Source of the DNA: an uncultured Syntrophobacterales bacterium
Lineage (GTDB): Bacteria > Desulfobacterota > Syntrophia > Syntrophales > UBA5619
Length of the DNA stretch: 21,244 nucleotides
Reading direction: 5' to 3'
NCBI GenBank assembly: GCA_903903205.1
Contig: CAIUXU010000171.1
Span: 1-21,244 of the forward strand
Shown here: piece by piece, positions 1-7,608 of the stretch
Position numbering within the stretch: position 1 is the stretch's first letter
Layout: the number at the start of each line of letters is the position of its first letter
Position numbers and translations under genes: made by a program
Notes under the pieces: model-generated
The model's input: the letters and a program-made list of their open reading frames with translations, nothing else
Databases searched by the model: none
Told to the model about the DNA's origin: nothing

Positions 1-1
1 C

Positions 2-649
2 CCTCTGACCGCGATCATCGGATTTGCGGAAACCCTGGAACAGGGCGCCGTGGATAACCGGGCGAAGGCGCTTCAATTTCTGCGGACGATCCGCGAGAAC
101 GCCGAACGGCTGAACCGCCTGGTGGAGGATCTCCTGACCTTGTCCGGTCTTGAACTGGGCGAGGCAAAACTTCACCTGGACGGGGTGCGGATCGAAGAGG
201 CGCTCGACCAGGTCCTGGCCGTTGTCGAGGCGAGGGCCGAGGAAAAAGGGTTGACGATCCGGAACGGGATTGCCGGGGAGCTGCCGCTGATCCGTGCCGA
301 CCGGGACCGGCTGGCGCAGATTCTGATTAATATCATTGATAATGCTATCAAATTTACCCCGGTCGGGGGGACGGTCGCCATCACAACTTCACCAGGCGAA
401 GAGGGGTTCCTGACCATCCGGATTTCCGATACAGGCGTCGGCATTCCAAAGGGCGAGATCCCAAGGCTGGGCGAGCGTTTCTACCGGGCGGACAAGACAC
501 GATCTCGCGAGCAGGGAGGCACGGGGCTGGGATTGTCCATCGTCAAACACCTGATGATGGCCCACGGCGGACGGGTGATGATCGACAGCGCGCTGGGTCA
601 CGGCACAACGGTTTCGCTTTACTTTCCCGTTTCCAGGGAATCAGAATAA
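2..649 (+). CDS. phoR: PhoR-type sensor histidine kinase, C-terminal part (5' end outside window)
   Basis: Membrane sensor kinase of the phosphate-starvation system, which phosphorylates PhoB. Only the cytoplasmic catalytic end is here. The frame is open from the window edge and begins inside the HisKA dimerisation helix (PLTAIIGFAETLE). By family pattern the phospho-accepting His of an HELRTPLTA motif lies about five residues upstream of the window. A GTG at 50 would cut the helix and is not the real start. The HATPase domain is complete: N-box IIDNAIKFTP (about 334-363), G1 DTGVGIP, F-box ERFYR and G2 GTGLGLSIV. The stop at 647-649 is 11 bp before phoB, so the two are co-transcribed in the order phoR-phoB, the reverse of E. 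coli. PhoR rather than another kinase is inferred from the partner gene and the surrounding Pho genes. Confidence 0.88.
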   Translation, partial: PLTAIIGFAETLEQGAVDNRAKALQFLRTIRENAERLNRLVEDLLTLSGLELGEAKLHLDGVRIEEALDQVLAVVEARAEEKGLTIRNGIAGELPLIRADRDRLAQILINIIDNAIKFTPVGGTVAITTSPGEEGFLTIRISDTGVGIPKGEIPRLGERFYRADKTRSREQGGTGLGLSIVKHLMMAHGGRVMIDSALGHGTTVSLYFPVSRESE

Positions 650-660
650 CGGAGTCTTGC

Positions 661-1368
661 ATGACGCAAAAGAAGATCCTCGTTGCCGATGACGAAAAAG
701 ACATCGTCGAGCTGATTGCCTACAATCTCGAACAGGAAGGCTTTGCCGTCTGCAAGGCCTTTGACGGGCGACAAGCCTGGGAGAGGGTCAATGCGGACAA
801 ACCGGATCTCGTCATTCTCGACCTGATGATGCCGGCGATGCCGGGCATGGAGGCGTGCCGGATGATCCGTCGCCAGACCGAAACATCCGCCATCCCGATC
901 ATCATGCTGACCGCCAAGTCCGACCCTGTGGACAAGATTCTGGGGCTGGAGATCGGAGCGGACGACTACATCACCAAGCCGTTCCACGTCCGGGAGCTGA
1001 TCGCCCGTGTCCGCGCCGTGCTGAGGCGGTCTGAACGGAAACCGGCCGATGATCTGCAGGAGGCGGTCGATTTCAGAGGGCTTCATGTCGATTTCAAGTC
1101 CTACCAGGTGACGGTGGATGGCCAACAGGTCGAGCTGAGTTCCCGTGAATTCAAGCTGCTTCAATTCTTCATCGCCCATCCCGGCCGGGTGTACAGCCGG
1201 GAGCAACTGCTGGACCGGGTATGGGGAGACGAAGCCTTTGTCGAACCCCGGACCGTGGATGTCCACATCAGCCGCCTCCGCGGGGTGATCGAACCGGACA
1301 AGTCGAATCCTCAGTACATCCTGACTGTACGCGGCATCGGCTACAAATTTTCCGATGCGGATGCGTGA
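661..1368 (+). CDS. phoB: PhoB-type phosphate regulon response regulator
   Basis: Two-domain OmpR/PhoB-family transcription factor of 235 residues, the usual PhoB length. The receiver domain (about 5-118) has the acidic pair D10-D11, the phospho-accepting D54 in LVILDLMMP, T84 in IIMLTAKSD and K106 in YITKPF. The winged-helix DNA-binding domain occupies about 135-232, with the family signature SSREFKLLQFFIAHPGRVYS and the C-terminal TVRGIGYKF strand. The ATG at 661 has GGAG at 651-654 as ribosome binding site. It directly follows phoR. The many Pho-box-like sites in the window are its expected targets; that link is inferred from family knowledge. No Pho box is visible in front of phoB itself because the operon promoter lies outside the window. 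Confidence 0.93.
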   Translation: MTQKKILVADDEKDIVELIAYNLEQEGFAVCKAFDGRQAWERVNADKPDLVILDLMMPAMPGMEACRMIRRQTETSAIPIIMLTAKSDPVDKILGLEIGADDYITKPFHVRELIARVRAVLRRSERKPADDLQEAVDFRGLHVDFKSYQVTVDGQQVELSSREFKLLQFFIAHPGRVYSREQLLDRVWGDEAFVEPRTVDVHISRLRGVIEPDKSNPQYILTVRGIGYKFSDADA

Positions 1369-1409
1369 AAATTTCTCCCTTTGCCTTCTCCTTCAGATCC
1401 ATTTCTCAT

Positions 1410-1465
1410 TTGTCATCGTTTCTTCACAGATCCGTCATCAGCGCTTAACAATTCTATTCTATGAT
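1410..1465 (+). promoter_or_regulatory. Pho box and -10 before the EAL-CBS-GGDEF gene
   Basis: Four 7-mers start every 11 bp: TTGTCAT (1410), TCTTCAC (1421), CCGTCAT (1432) and GCTTAAC (1443). Ten bases after the last comes TATGAT (1460-1465), a good -10. The geometry equals the E. coli phoA Pho box and promoter. It implies PhoB-activated transcription starting near 1472, with a leader of about 110 nt. The 217-bp gap between phoB and the next gene holds nothing else recognisable. Confidence 0.75.
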
Positions 1466-1585
1466 GATGACCTTCAAACAGGCGGTACGGTAACCTGACC
1501 CATCCTCGCTATTCGATCCTGAATCGGGGGCCGTGTCCGAAAAGGCGACGGCTTAAACAACGATGTGAGTAGGGAGAAATGAAAA

Positions 1586-3424
1586 ATGCATAGCCAGATG
1601 TTGGAGCAAAGCGATCGGAATGCGGTGATCTTCAGCTACCCCAGGAGCACACAGGGGGTGTGGGTGGATGAGTTTATAGACTCGATCCAGGTGACCCCCC
1701 ATTTTCACCCCATCATCGATCTTTTCTCAGCCACCGTCACGGGATTTGAAGTCCTGTCGCGGGGCGTCCCTCCATACGCGACCCCCGGCCAGATGTTTTC
1801 GGAGGCCAGGCGGATGGGGGCGACCTGGGATTTGGAAAGGACCTGCCGCATCGCGGCTCTAAAAAAGATAGCCTCCCTTCCCGAACCGTTCCGGAACGTT
1901 TTGTTTTTTATCAACGTCAGCCCGGATATCTTCAGCGATCCCCGCTTTTTGGAAAAATTTACCCAAGGGCGCCTTAGGGAGTACGGCATCGATCAAAAAC
2001 AGATCGTTATCGAGATCACCGAGGAAAAGACTTTTGAGGACCTGAAAAAATTCGGGGCGCTGGTTTCCCATTACGCCAATCAGGGGTTCAAGATCGCCAT
2101 GGATGATTTCGGGTCCGGCTATTCCGGTCTGATCACCCTGATCGCCTCGACACCCCACTATTTAAAGCTCGACATGGCGCTCGTCCGGGACATTCACAAG
2201 CATGACTACAAGCAGAAGCTTGTCAAGGCCATCACGGCATTCGCCTCCAGCGTCAATGCCAAGCTAATCGCCGAAGGCGTCGAAACCTTCGAGGAGCTGG
2301 AGGTCCTGGTCCGTTACGGCGTCCGGTACGCCCAAGGGTTTCTCTTCGGTATGCCGGAGAAGGAGCCCTATCCCGTTTCCGAGGGCATGAGGAAGAAACT
2401 GAGAGAGTTGGTCGATAAGTACGATCATGCCACGATTGATCTGGACGAGAAGGTTGCGGGTCTCGTGATCCTCCCCATGACAATTGCCATCCGTACCCTG
2501 TGCTGCAAAGAGTTGGATATGGTTTTCAAGAAACAGACCCACCTGGACCATGTGATCATTCTTGACGGGGAGAGTATCGCCGGAATGGTCACACGACAAC
2601 AATTTTATGCCAGAACCGGCGGCGCTTTCGGGTATGAACTTCTCCAGAAGAAGCCCGTTGAGGTCGTCTGCAACCCGAATCCATTGGTCGTTGAAGATAA
2701 AATGACGGTGACGATGATGGCGAAGCTGGCGATGGACCGCCTGCCGGAAGACCTGTACGACCCCGTCCTGGTCGTCGATGCCCAGGGGAAATTCGTGGGG
2801 AGTGTGACCATGAAGCAGGTGATGACCAAGTCGCTTGAGTTGGAGATCCGCTCCGCGATGGGGGTCAATCCCCTGACCGGCCTGCCTGGCAACAATGCGA
2901 TTCACCGCTGGATCCACGATGCGCTGACCTGGCCCGACTATTCGATCATCTATATCGACCTCGATCAGTTTAAAGGTTACAATGATACATACGGTTTTCT
3001 TATGGGGGATGAGATGCTCTGCCTTACGGCGAGGATCTTGGGCAACTGGCTTTTCCGGCTGCCGGAGGGCGCCAGGGTGGGGCATATCGGCGGCGACGAC
3101 TTTGTAATTGTCAACCGGGGCATCATCCGGGAAGAGACCCTGGAGGAGTTGTGCCGAAGCTTCGATTCCGAAAAACTCAATCTGTTCAAGAACGAGGATA
3201 TCGCAAGAGGTTGTCTCCTCGGGACAGCGGATCGCCAGGGCAACCCGGTCAGGACGCCGCTTGTCACCCTGAGCGTGTCCGTTATTGACAGCGACAAAAT
3301 GTGGACGGATCCACATCCGGCCCTGTTTTCGGAAGTCGCCGCCTCTCTGAAGAAAAAGGTCAAACGAATGACGGCCGAAACGGGGAAAAGCGGATTCATG
3401 TTCGAGCAGCGGCAGCATGTTTAG
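1586..3424 (+). CDS. EAL-CBS-GGDEF cyclic-di-GMP signalling protein
   Basis: Cytoplasmic protein of 612 residues combining a c-di-GMP phosphodiesterase and a cyclase-type domain. The EAL domain (about 25-265) appears catalytically intact: E55 in the signature (here EVLSR), EITEEKTF, D173-D174 in DDFGSG, the lysine of LKLD, E230 in AEGVE and Q250 in QGFLFG. A pair of CBS-like modules follows (about 280-420). The GGDEF domain (about 430-600) has NPLTGLPGN, YIDLDQFKGYND and the signature GGDDF (502-506), a conservative variant, so cyclase activity is uncertain. No membrane segment or signal peptide is visible. The start at 1586 has AGGGAG at 1571-1576; an ATG at 1579 opens only a four-codon frame. 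A Pho box lies upstream, so phosphate limitation probably changes c-di-GMP. Net activity cannot be read from sequence. Confidence 0.9.
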   Translation: MHSQMLEQSDRNAVIFSYPRSTQGVWVDEFIDSIQVTPHFHPIIDLFSATVTGFEVLSRGVPPYATPGQMFSEARRMGATWDLERTCRIAALKKIASLPEPFRNVLFFINVSPDIFSDPRFLEKFTQGRLREYGIDQKQIVIEITEEKTFEDLKKFGALVSHYANQGFKIAMDDFGSGYSGLITLIASTPHYLKLDMALVRDIHKHDYKQKLVKAITAFASSVNAKLIAEGVETFEELEVLVRYGVRYAQGFLFGMPEKEPYPVSEGMRKKLRELVDKYDHATIDLDEKVAGLVILPMTIAIRTLCCKELDMVFKKQTHLDHVIILDGESIAGMVTRQQFYARTGGAFGYELLQKKPVEVVCNPNPLVVEDKMTVTMMAKLAMDRLPEDLYDPVLVVDAQGKFVGSVTMKQVMTKSLELEIRSAMGVNPLTGLPGNNAIHRWIHDALTWPDYSIIYIDLDQFKGYNDTYGFLMGDEMLCLTARILGNWLFRLPEGARVGHIGGDDFVIVNRGIIREETLEELCRSFDSEKLNLFKNEDIARGCLLGTADRQGNPVRTPLVTLSVSVIDSDKMWTDPHPALFSEVAASLKKKVKRMTAETGKSGFMFEQRQHV

Positions 3425-3446
3425 AACGTCGGGGAGCTCCGGCGTT
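3425..3446 (+). terminator. hairpin directly after the EAL-CBS-GGDEF stop codon
   Basis: An inverted repeat starts right after the stop codon: AACGTCGGG pairs with CTCCGGCGTT-type sequence (nine pairs including two G-T, loop GAGC). There is no T-run behind it, so it is at best a weak attenuator, and the alpha/beta hydrolase may still be co-transcribed. Confidence 0.25.
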
Positions 3447-3512
3447 TGACAAAAGCGGGCCAGTATCGGCCCTGCCGGAGTAGAGCTTCGGCCTTGACGG
3501 ACCTTCCGGAAG

Positions 3513-4496
3513 ATGAAAACACGCTGGATCATCCTGTCGGCATTCCTGCTGATCGGTTTTGCCCTTCTCTTTTTCTATCAGCGATTCAACAGCGCCGTTC
3601 CGAGGTTTTATGATTTGCCCGAGGTCGCCGCGGACAGCGAAAAACATTCCACCCGCTGGTACCGCAAAAGTCCCTTGAAAAGACTCCGGGGCGTCGCCCT
3701 GGTCGTTCACGGTCTGAATCTGAGACCCGACAGGATGGAACCTCTGATTGCCCTGCTGAACCGGGCGGGAATCGATGCCCTGAATGTGTCGCTGCATGGA
3801 CACGGCGACAATTATTTCCACGGCGACGGAAGGGAGATGCAGGAGGCGAGACTGGAATCTTTCAGAACCGTCACGTCCCGGCTCTGGTCCGCAGAGGTGC
3901 ACAGTGCGTATCAGAAAGCCAAGCGGCGGGCGCAGCAAAAAGATGTCCCTGTTTTTTTGGTCGGTTATTCATTGGGCGGCCTCCTCGGCTGCGAGCTGCA
4001 AGTCTCCAAACCGGACGTGTACTTCGACCGGATGGTGCTTTTATCCCCCGCTCTCAAGATCACCCTGCAACCCTATCTCCTCAAGGCCCTCATGCCCTTT
4101 CCAGATTTTGTGCTCGACAGTCTGTCGCCGGAGAGCTATCGCGCCAATGCCGGTACGCCTATGGCCGGTTACAAGGCGATGTTTGAAACCCTGGATCGTT
4201 TTGAGAAAAACATGAACGAAAAACTGAACGTTCCCACCCTCATTTTCATGGATCGCAACGATGAATTTATCTCTTACGACGAATTGCAGGAGATGGTCAT
4301 GGGTGGGCGTCTCGATCGATGGAGGATGGTGGCCGTGGAAAAGGACACGCCGGAGGCTGCCCTGTATGCGCATCATCTGCTGATCGACGAGACTGTCGTC
4401 GGGAAGGAGATGTGGTTAAAAATGCAGGCAGCATTTTTATCTCACCTCACCTCGGATGCAAAGATGGCATCTCATTCCCATGCCCGCGAAAAATAG
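3513..4496 (+). CDS. membrane-anchored alpha/beta hydrolase
   Basis: Alpha/beta-hydrolase-fold enzyme (serine esterase, lipase or lysophospholipase-like) of 327 residues. Residues 5-22 form one hydrophobic segment, either an uncleaved N-terminal anchor or a signal peptide, so the enzyme probably works on the periplasmic face. The oxyanion-loop motif VVHGLNLRP (about 64-72) is followed by the nucleophile elbow GYSLGG with S153. The acid is D250 (or D247) in DRNDEF, and the base is H287 or H288 in YAHHLL. The spacing fits a complete fold. It starts 88 bp after the EAL-CBS-GGDEF gene on the same strand and is probably in its transcription unit. Its stop is one base from the stop of the convergent PhnA-like gene. 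The substrate is unknown; turnover of membrane lipids under phosphate stress would suit the context but is speculation. Confidence 0.8.
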   Translation: MKTRWIILSAFLLIGFALLFFYQRFNSAVPRFYDLPEVAADSEKHSTRWYRKSPLKRLRGVALVVHGLNLRPDRMEPLIALLNRAGIDALNVSLHGHGDNYFHGDGREMQEARLESFRTVTSRLWSAEVHSAYQKAKRRAQQKDVPVFLVGYSLGGLLGCELQVSKPDVYFDRMVLLSPALKITLQPYLLKALMPFPDFVLDSLSPESYRANAGTPMAGYKAMFETLDRFEKNMNEKLNVPTLIFMDRNDEFISYDELQEMVMGGRLDRWRMVAVEKDTPEAALYAHHLLIDETVVGKEMWLKMQAAFLSHLTSDAKMASHSHAREK

Positions 4497-4497
4497 A

Positions 4498-5637
4498 TTA
4501 GGCCGGAGGTTCCCTGAAGAGGAACCGGGTCAGGTGAAGATTGTGGCTGAAAGTCTCTTTTGGAGAGAGTTCCCCTTCCCAACCGTGAATGATCAGCGGC
4601 ACATCCGCTTCATGCAGGGAACCGTGGGCGCGGTAGGTCGCGGGCAACTCCTCTACTGTCTGATCCATGTCGCCAAAGACGGTATCGCGGTCGCCGAGGA
4701 GCATCAGATCGCCCACATACTCTCCCGGCAGGCGGAATTGCCGCACGGTCTCCTCGCGGCTGAGAACGCATTCGACGCCTTCGAGGCTTCGGCAGATCTC
4801 CCAAACCGGTTGCAGGTCGGCGGGACGCTTGAGCCAAACCCATGCCGAACCCGCGAAGTTGCGGTGATGCCGGATGTAATAGTCCCTCTCGGGGGAAAGG
4901 GCAAACCGCAGGGGAATGCCCTGCTCGGAGCAGGCCCGGACCAAGTCCCAGCATCGTCTCTTCCGGTTCATTCCGTGATCCGCGGTGACGAGGAAGGCCG
5001 CATCCGGGGCCGCTTCTCTCGCTTCACCGATTAGCGAGTCGATCCGCGAGAGATGGCCTTGGGATCCCTCCTCTTCCGGCGCCCACCGGTGCATGGGATA
5101 ATCGGTCGTATGAATGTAAAAGACCCCAAGATCGGGCCGGGTCCGAAGCAAATCGATCGCAACCCTCCAGAGCCATTCGTTGATCTCACTCGAATAGATG
5201 TCGGGGGGATCTCCATAGCGGGCAACCCATTCGTCAGGAGGAGCTTCGGCCGAGATCGCGATCTCCGTCTCCTTATGGAACAGCTCCACCGTTTTGCGTT
5301 TCGCCGTGAGGAGCGCACCCCGCACCCCGTGCCTCCTGGCGCGCTGGAACAGGGTTTCGGTGCGGATCAAATCTGCCGCATTCATGTACACGGCCTGTCC
5401 GGAAGCGGCATCGAAGTATGAATTTCCGGAGATCCCGTGTTCATTCGGCCATGCACCGCAGCAGACCGAAACGTTATTGACATTGGTGACCGTCGGAACA
5501 ACCGCTTGGACGGGGCGGTAAAAACCCTCGCGACCCATCCTCTGCAATGCGGGCATAGGACTCTTCTCAAAATAATCCATTCCCATGCCGTCCATGAGCG
5601 CGATGACCAAACGTTGCTTGGGGTTGGGAGAACTCAT
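4498..5637 (-). CDS. PhnA-like (phosphonoacetate hydrolase family) alkaline phosphatase superfamily enzyme, copy 2
   Basis: Zinc-dependent hydrolase of the nucleotide pyrophosphatase/phosphodiesterase branch (379 residues), most like phosphonoacetate hydrolase PhnA by my recollection of that family. Seen: metal-binding D16 in ALMDGMG; VVPTVTNVNN with candidate nucleophile T51 (PhnA has PSFTNPNN); GNSYFD; TAKRK with K113/K115 where PhnA has TAKDK; D179 and H183 in HTTDYPMH; D220-H221 in TADHGMN; H338 in AHGSLHEADVP. All metal and nucleophile positions are present, and the Ser/Thr-Asn-Val-Asn-Asn context is closer to PhnA than in copy 1. No signal peptide, so cytoplasmic, like PhnA. AGAGGTAG precedes the ATG. 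The gene lies 10 bp after copy 1 and is the last gene of the pst operon. The substrate could be phosphonoacetate or a related phosphonate or phosphate ester. Confidence 0.82.
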   Translation of the reverse strand: MSSPNPKQRLVIALMDGMGMDYFEKSPMPALQRMGREGFYRPVQAVVPTVTNVNNVSVCCGAWPNEHGISGNSYFDAASGQAVYMNAADLIRTETLFQRARRHGVRGALLTAKRKTVELFHKETEIAISAEAPPDEWVARYGDPPDIYSSEINEWLWRVAIDLLRTRPDLGVFYIHTTDYPMHRWAPEEEGSQGHLSRIDSLIGEAREAAPDAAFLVTADHGMNRKRRCWDLVRACSEQGIPLRFALSPERDYYIRHHRNFAGSAWVWLKRPADLQPVWEICRSLEGVECVLSREETVRQFRLPGEYVGDLMLLGDRDTVFGDMDQTVEELPATYRAHGSLHEADVPLIIHGWEGELSPKETFSHNLHLTRFLFREPPA

Positions 5638-5647
5638 ATCTCTACCT

Positions 5648-6781
5648 CTAAAGAACTGTGTGGCAAAGCCACCGGGTCAAATCGAAATTCATCACGAATG
5701 TTTCGGAAGAAGGGAGGATCCCATCCGCCCCACAGAGAATCAGCGGAATCTCCTCCTCATAGAGAGATCCATGATTGCGATATCCCGGTCCGAGCTCTTC
5801 AGCCGCGGCCTCGAGATCCCCGAATACAGTGCTCCGATCGGCCAGGACCACCAGATCCCCGATCCGCTCCGGCATCAGGTGAAAACGTTCCGCGGCCTCC
5901 CGCCGTGAGAGCACCTCTTCCACTCCGACCAGTCCGCGGAGAAACTTCGTAACAGCCGTAAGTTCCCGCTCTGAAGTGAGATAAACGTACGAAACCCCTC
6001 CAAAACCCCGGTGATGCACGACCAGGCGATCGGCCACCGGGGAGACGGCGAAACGGAGCCCGATGCCGTGGCTGGCGCATATTTTTCGAAGATCGAGGCA
6101 ACGTGTCTTGAAATTCATCCCATGATCGGCGGTGATCAGAAAGAGGGCATCCGGAGCCGCCGCCCGCGCTTCCTCCAGCAACCCATCCAGCATGGCCATG
6201 TGATCGAGGGATTGGGTTTCATCCGGTCCCCACATGTGCATGGGATAATCCGTTGTCTGAATGTATACCAAACCGATGTCGGGCCTGGTTTTCAGAAGAT
6301 CGACTGCGATTGTCCAGAGCCATTGGTTCACCTCCGCGCTGTACATGGAAGGCGGGGCTCCGTATCGAGAGACCACCTCTGGCGTAGGCTCTTCGGCGGC
6401 CACGGAAACAACCGTTTCCTCACCAAGGAGTTTAAGGGTTTTCGCCTTGCAGGTGAGAAGGGCGGAGCGGACCCCGACCTCACGGAAACGCTGAAAAATG
6501 GTCGGGACCAGGATGAAGTCGCTTTTCTCCAGGAATTTGGCCGTCCCCGATGGTTCGTCGAAATAGCAGTTCGTCGTCACCCCGTGTTCGGAGGGCCAAG
6601 CGGCGCAACAAACAGAGATGGTGTTGGCATTCGTCAGCGTCGGAAATACCGCCCGCCCCCGTTTTTCCATCCCCTCTGCTGCCATGCTTTTCATGGCCGG
6701 CAACTGGCTCCGTTCGTAGTAATCGTACCCAAATCCGTCGTAAAGGCAAATGACGGCACGTTGCGGTTTTCGATGGTTCAT
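5648..6781 (-). CDS. PhnA-like (phosphonoacetate hydrolase family) alkaline phosphatase superfamily enzyme, copy 1
   Basis: Paralogue of the next gene (377 residues, same motifs throughout, clearly diverged). Seen: D15 in CLYDGFGYD; FPTLTNANT with candidate nucleophile T50; NCYFD; TCKAK with K112/K114; D178 and H182 in QTTDYPMH; D219-H220 in ITADHGMN; H337 in NHGSLYEEEIP. Compared with copy 2 the nucleophile loop reads TNANT instead of TNVNN, and the glycine before the NCYFD/NSYFD asparagine is a threonine, so substrate range may differ. No signal peptide. A good ribosome site (AGGTAGGA) precedes the ATG at 6781. Only five bases separate it from the pstB stop, so it is translated as part of the pst operon at the place where phoU often stands. 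Family membership is well supported; phosphonoacetate as substrate is an inference. Confidence 0.82.
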   Translation of the reverse strand: MNHRKPQRAVICLYDGFGYDYYERSQLPAMKSMAAEGMEKRGRAVFPTLTNANTISVCCAAWPSEHGVTTNCYFDEPSGTAKFLEKSDFILVPTIFQRFREVGVRSALLTCKAKTLKLLGEETVVSVAAEEPTPEVVSRYGAPPSMYSAEVNQWLWTIAVDLLKTRPDIGLVYIQTTDYPMHMWGPDETQSLDHMAMLDGLLEEARAAAPDALFLITADHGMNFKTRCLDLRKICASHGIGLRFAVSPVADRLVVHHRGFGGVSYVYLTSERELTAVTKFLRGLVGVEEVLSRREAAERFHLMPERIGDLVVLADRSTVFGDLEAAAEELGPGYRNHGSLYEEEIPLILCGADGILPSSETFVMNFDLTRWLCHTVL

Positions 6782-6786
6782 AAGAT

Positions 6787-7608
6787 TTATCCTACCTTTC
6801 CTGTGATGAAATCGCGCACCCGCTCGTTTACGGCGTGCGTGAAGATTCGCTCTGTCGTATCCTGTTCGAGAGATTTCCCGTCAGACAGAAAGAGAGACTG
6901 GTCGGAGATCCGGCGGGCCTGCGCCAGGTTGTGGGTTACGATGATGATCGGCAGATGCGGTCTCATCGCCAGAATCAGTTCTTCGATCCGTCCAGTCGAA
7001 ACCGGGTCGAGGGCGGAACAGGGCTCGTCCATGAGGATGGCCTCGGGATCGTTCGCCAGGGCCCTGGCGATGCACAGCCGCTGAAGCTGGCCGACGGACA
7101 GCCGGGATGCCGCCTCCGACAGCCGGTCCTTCACCTCGTTCCAGAGGCCAACTCTCTCGAGACAGCTCTGAACGATCTCGTCCTTGGTCCGTCCGTTCCA
7201 GTTCTTGTGAAAGCGAACCCCGAAGAGCACGTTCTCTTCGATCGACATCGGAAAGGCGACGGGTTTCTGGTGAACCATGCAGATCCGTTTGCGGACGATC
7301 CTCGGATCTGTTCCGTTTCCGTACAGTTGCTCTCCCTTGAAGTGGATATCGCCGGAGATGATTCGGGCGTCCCGAGTGAGTTCGAGGGTTCTGTTCATGG
7401 TGCGCAAGAGTGTCGACTTTCCGGAGCCAGAAGGACCGACGATGGCCAAGACCTGACGGTTCAGGGCCATCACGTTGACTTTTTGGAGGACCGGGCGGCC
7501 GTTAAACGTGACGGAAAGATCCCGGATGTCAAAGATTCTTTCCGATGCAGGAGAGTCGCAAACCTCCTCCGGGACATGATAACGCGTCATTGCCATTGGG
7601 ACGATCAT
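6787..7608 (-). CDS. pstB: phosphate ABC transporter ATP-binding protein PstB
   Basis: ATPase of the high-affinity phosphate importer, bound to the cytoplasmic side of PstA/PstC. Seen: Walker A GPSGSGKST followed by the PstB-typical LLRTMNR, Q-loop MVHQKPVAFPMS, Walker B AILMDEPCSALDP, and H-loop IIIVTHN. The signature reads LSVGQLQRLCIARA; PstB proteins normally have LSGGQQQRLCIARA, so the first glycine is valine here. The frame is open further upstream, but that part is an out-of-frame shadow of pstA. The ATG at 7608 overlaps the pstA TGA in an ATGA arrangement and gives 273 residues, near the family length; ATGs at 7596 and 7590 are alternatives. It is fourth in pstSCAB and is followed closely by the PhnA-like genes. 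Confidence 0.93.
   Translation of the reverse strand: MIVPMAMTRYHVPEEVCDSPASERIFDIRDLSVTFNGRPVLQKVNVMALNRQVLAIVGPSGSGKSTLLRTMNRTLELTRDARIISGDIHFKGEQLYGNGTDPRIVRKRICMVHQKPVAFPMSIEENVLFGVRFHKNWNGRTKDEIVQSCLERVGLWNEVKDRLSEAASRLSVGQLQRLCIARALANDPEAILMDEPCSALDPVSTGRIEELILAMRPHLPIIIVTHNLAQARRISDQSLFLSDGKSLEQDTTERIFTHAVNERVRDFITGKVG

Noticed and set aside
2264..3532. 422-codon open frame on the minus strand opposite the EAL-CBS-GGDEF gene
   Set aside because: It is the antisense of a gene with clear domains; its translation has no recognisable family and is rich in His and Arg, as antisense frames of GC-rich genes are.
6011..7084. 357-codon plus-strand frame opposite the PhnA-like gene and pstB
   Set aside because: It spans the junction of two real genes on the other strand and shows no protein motif.
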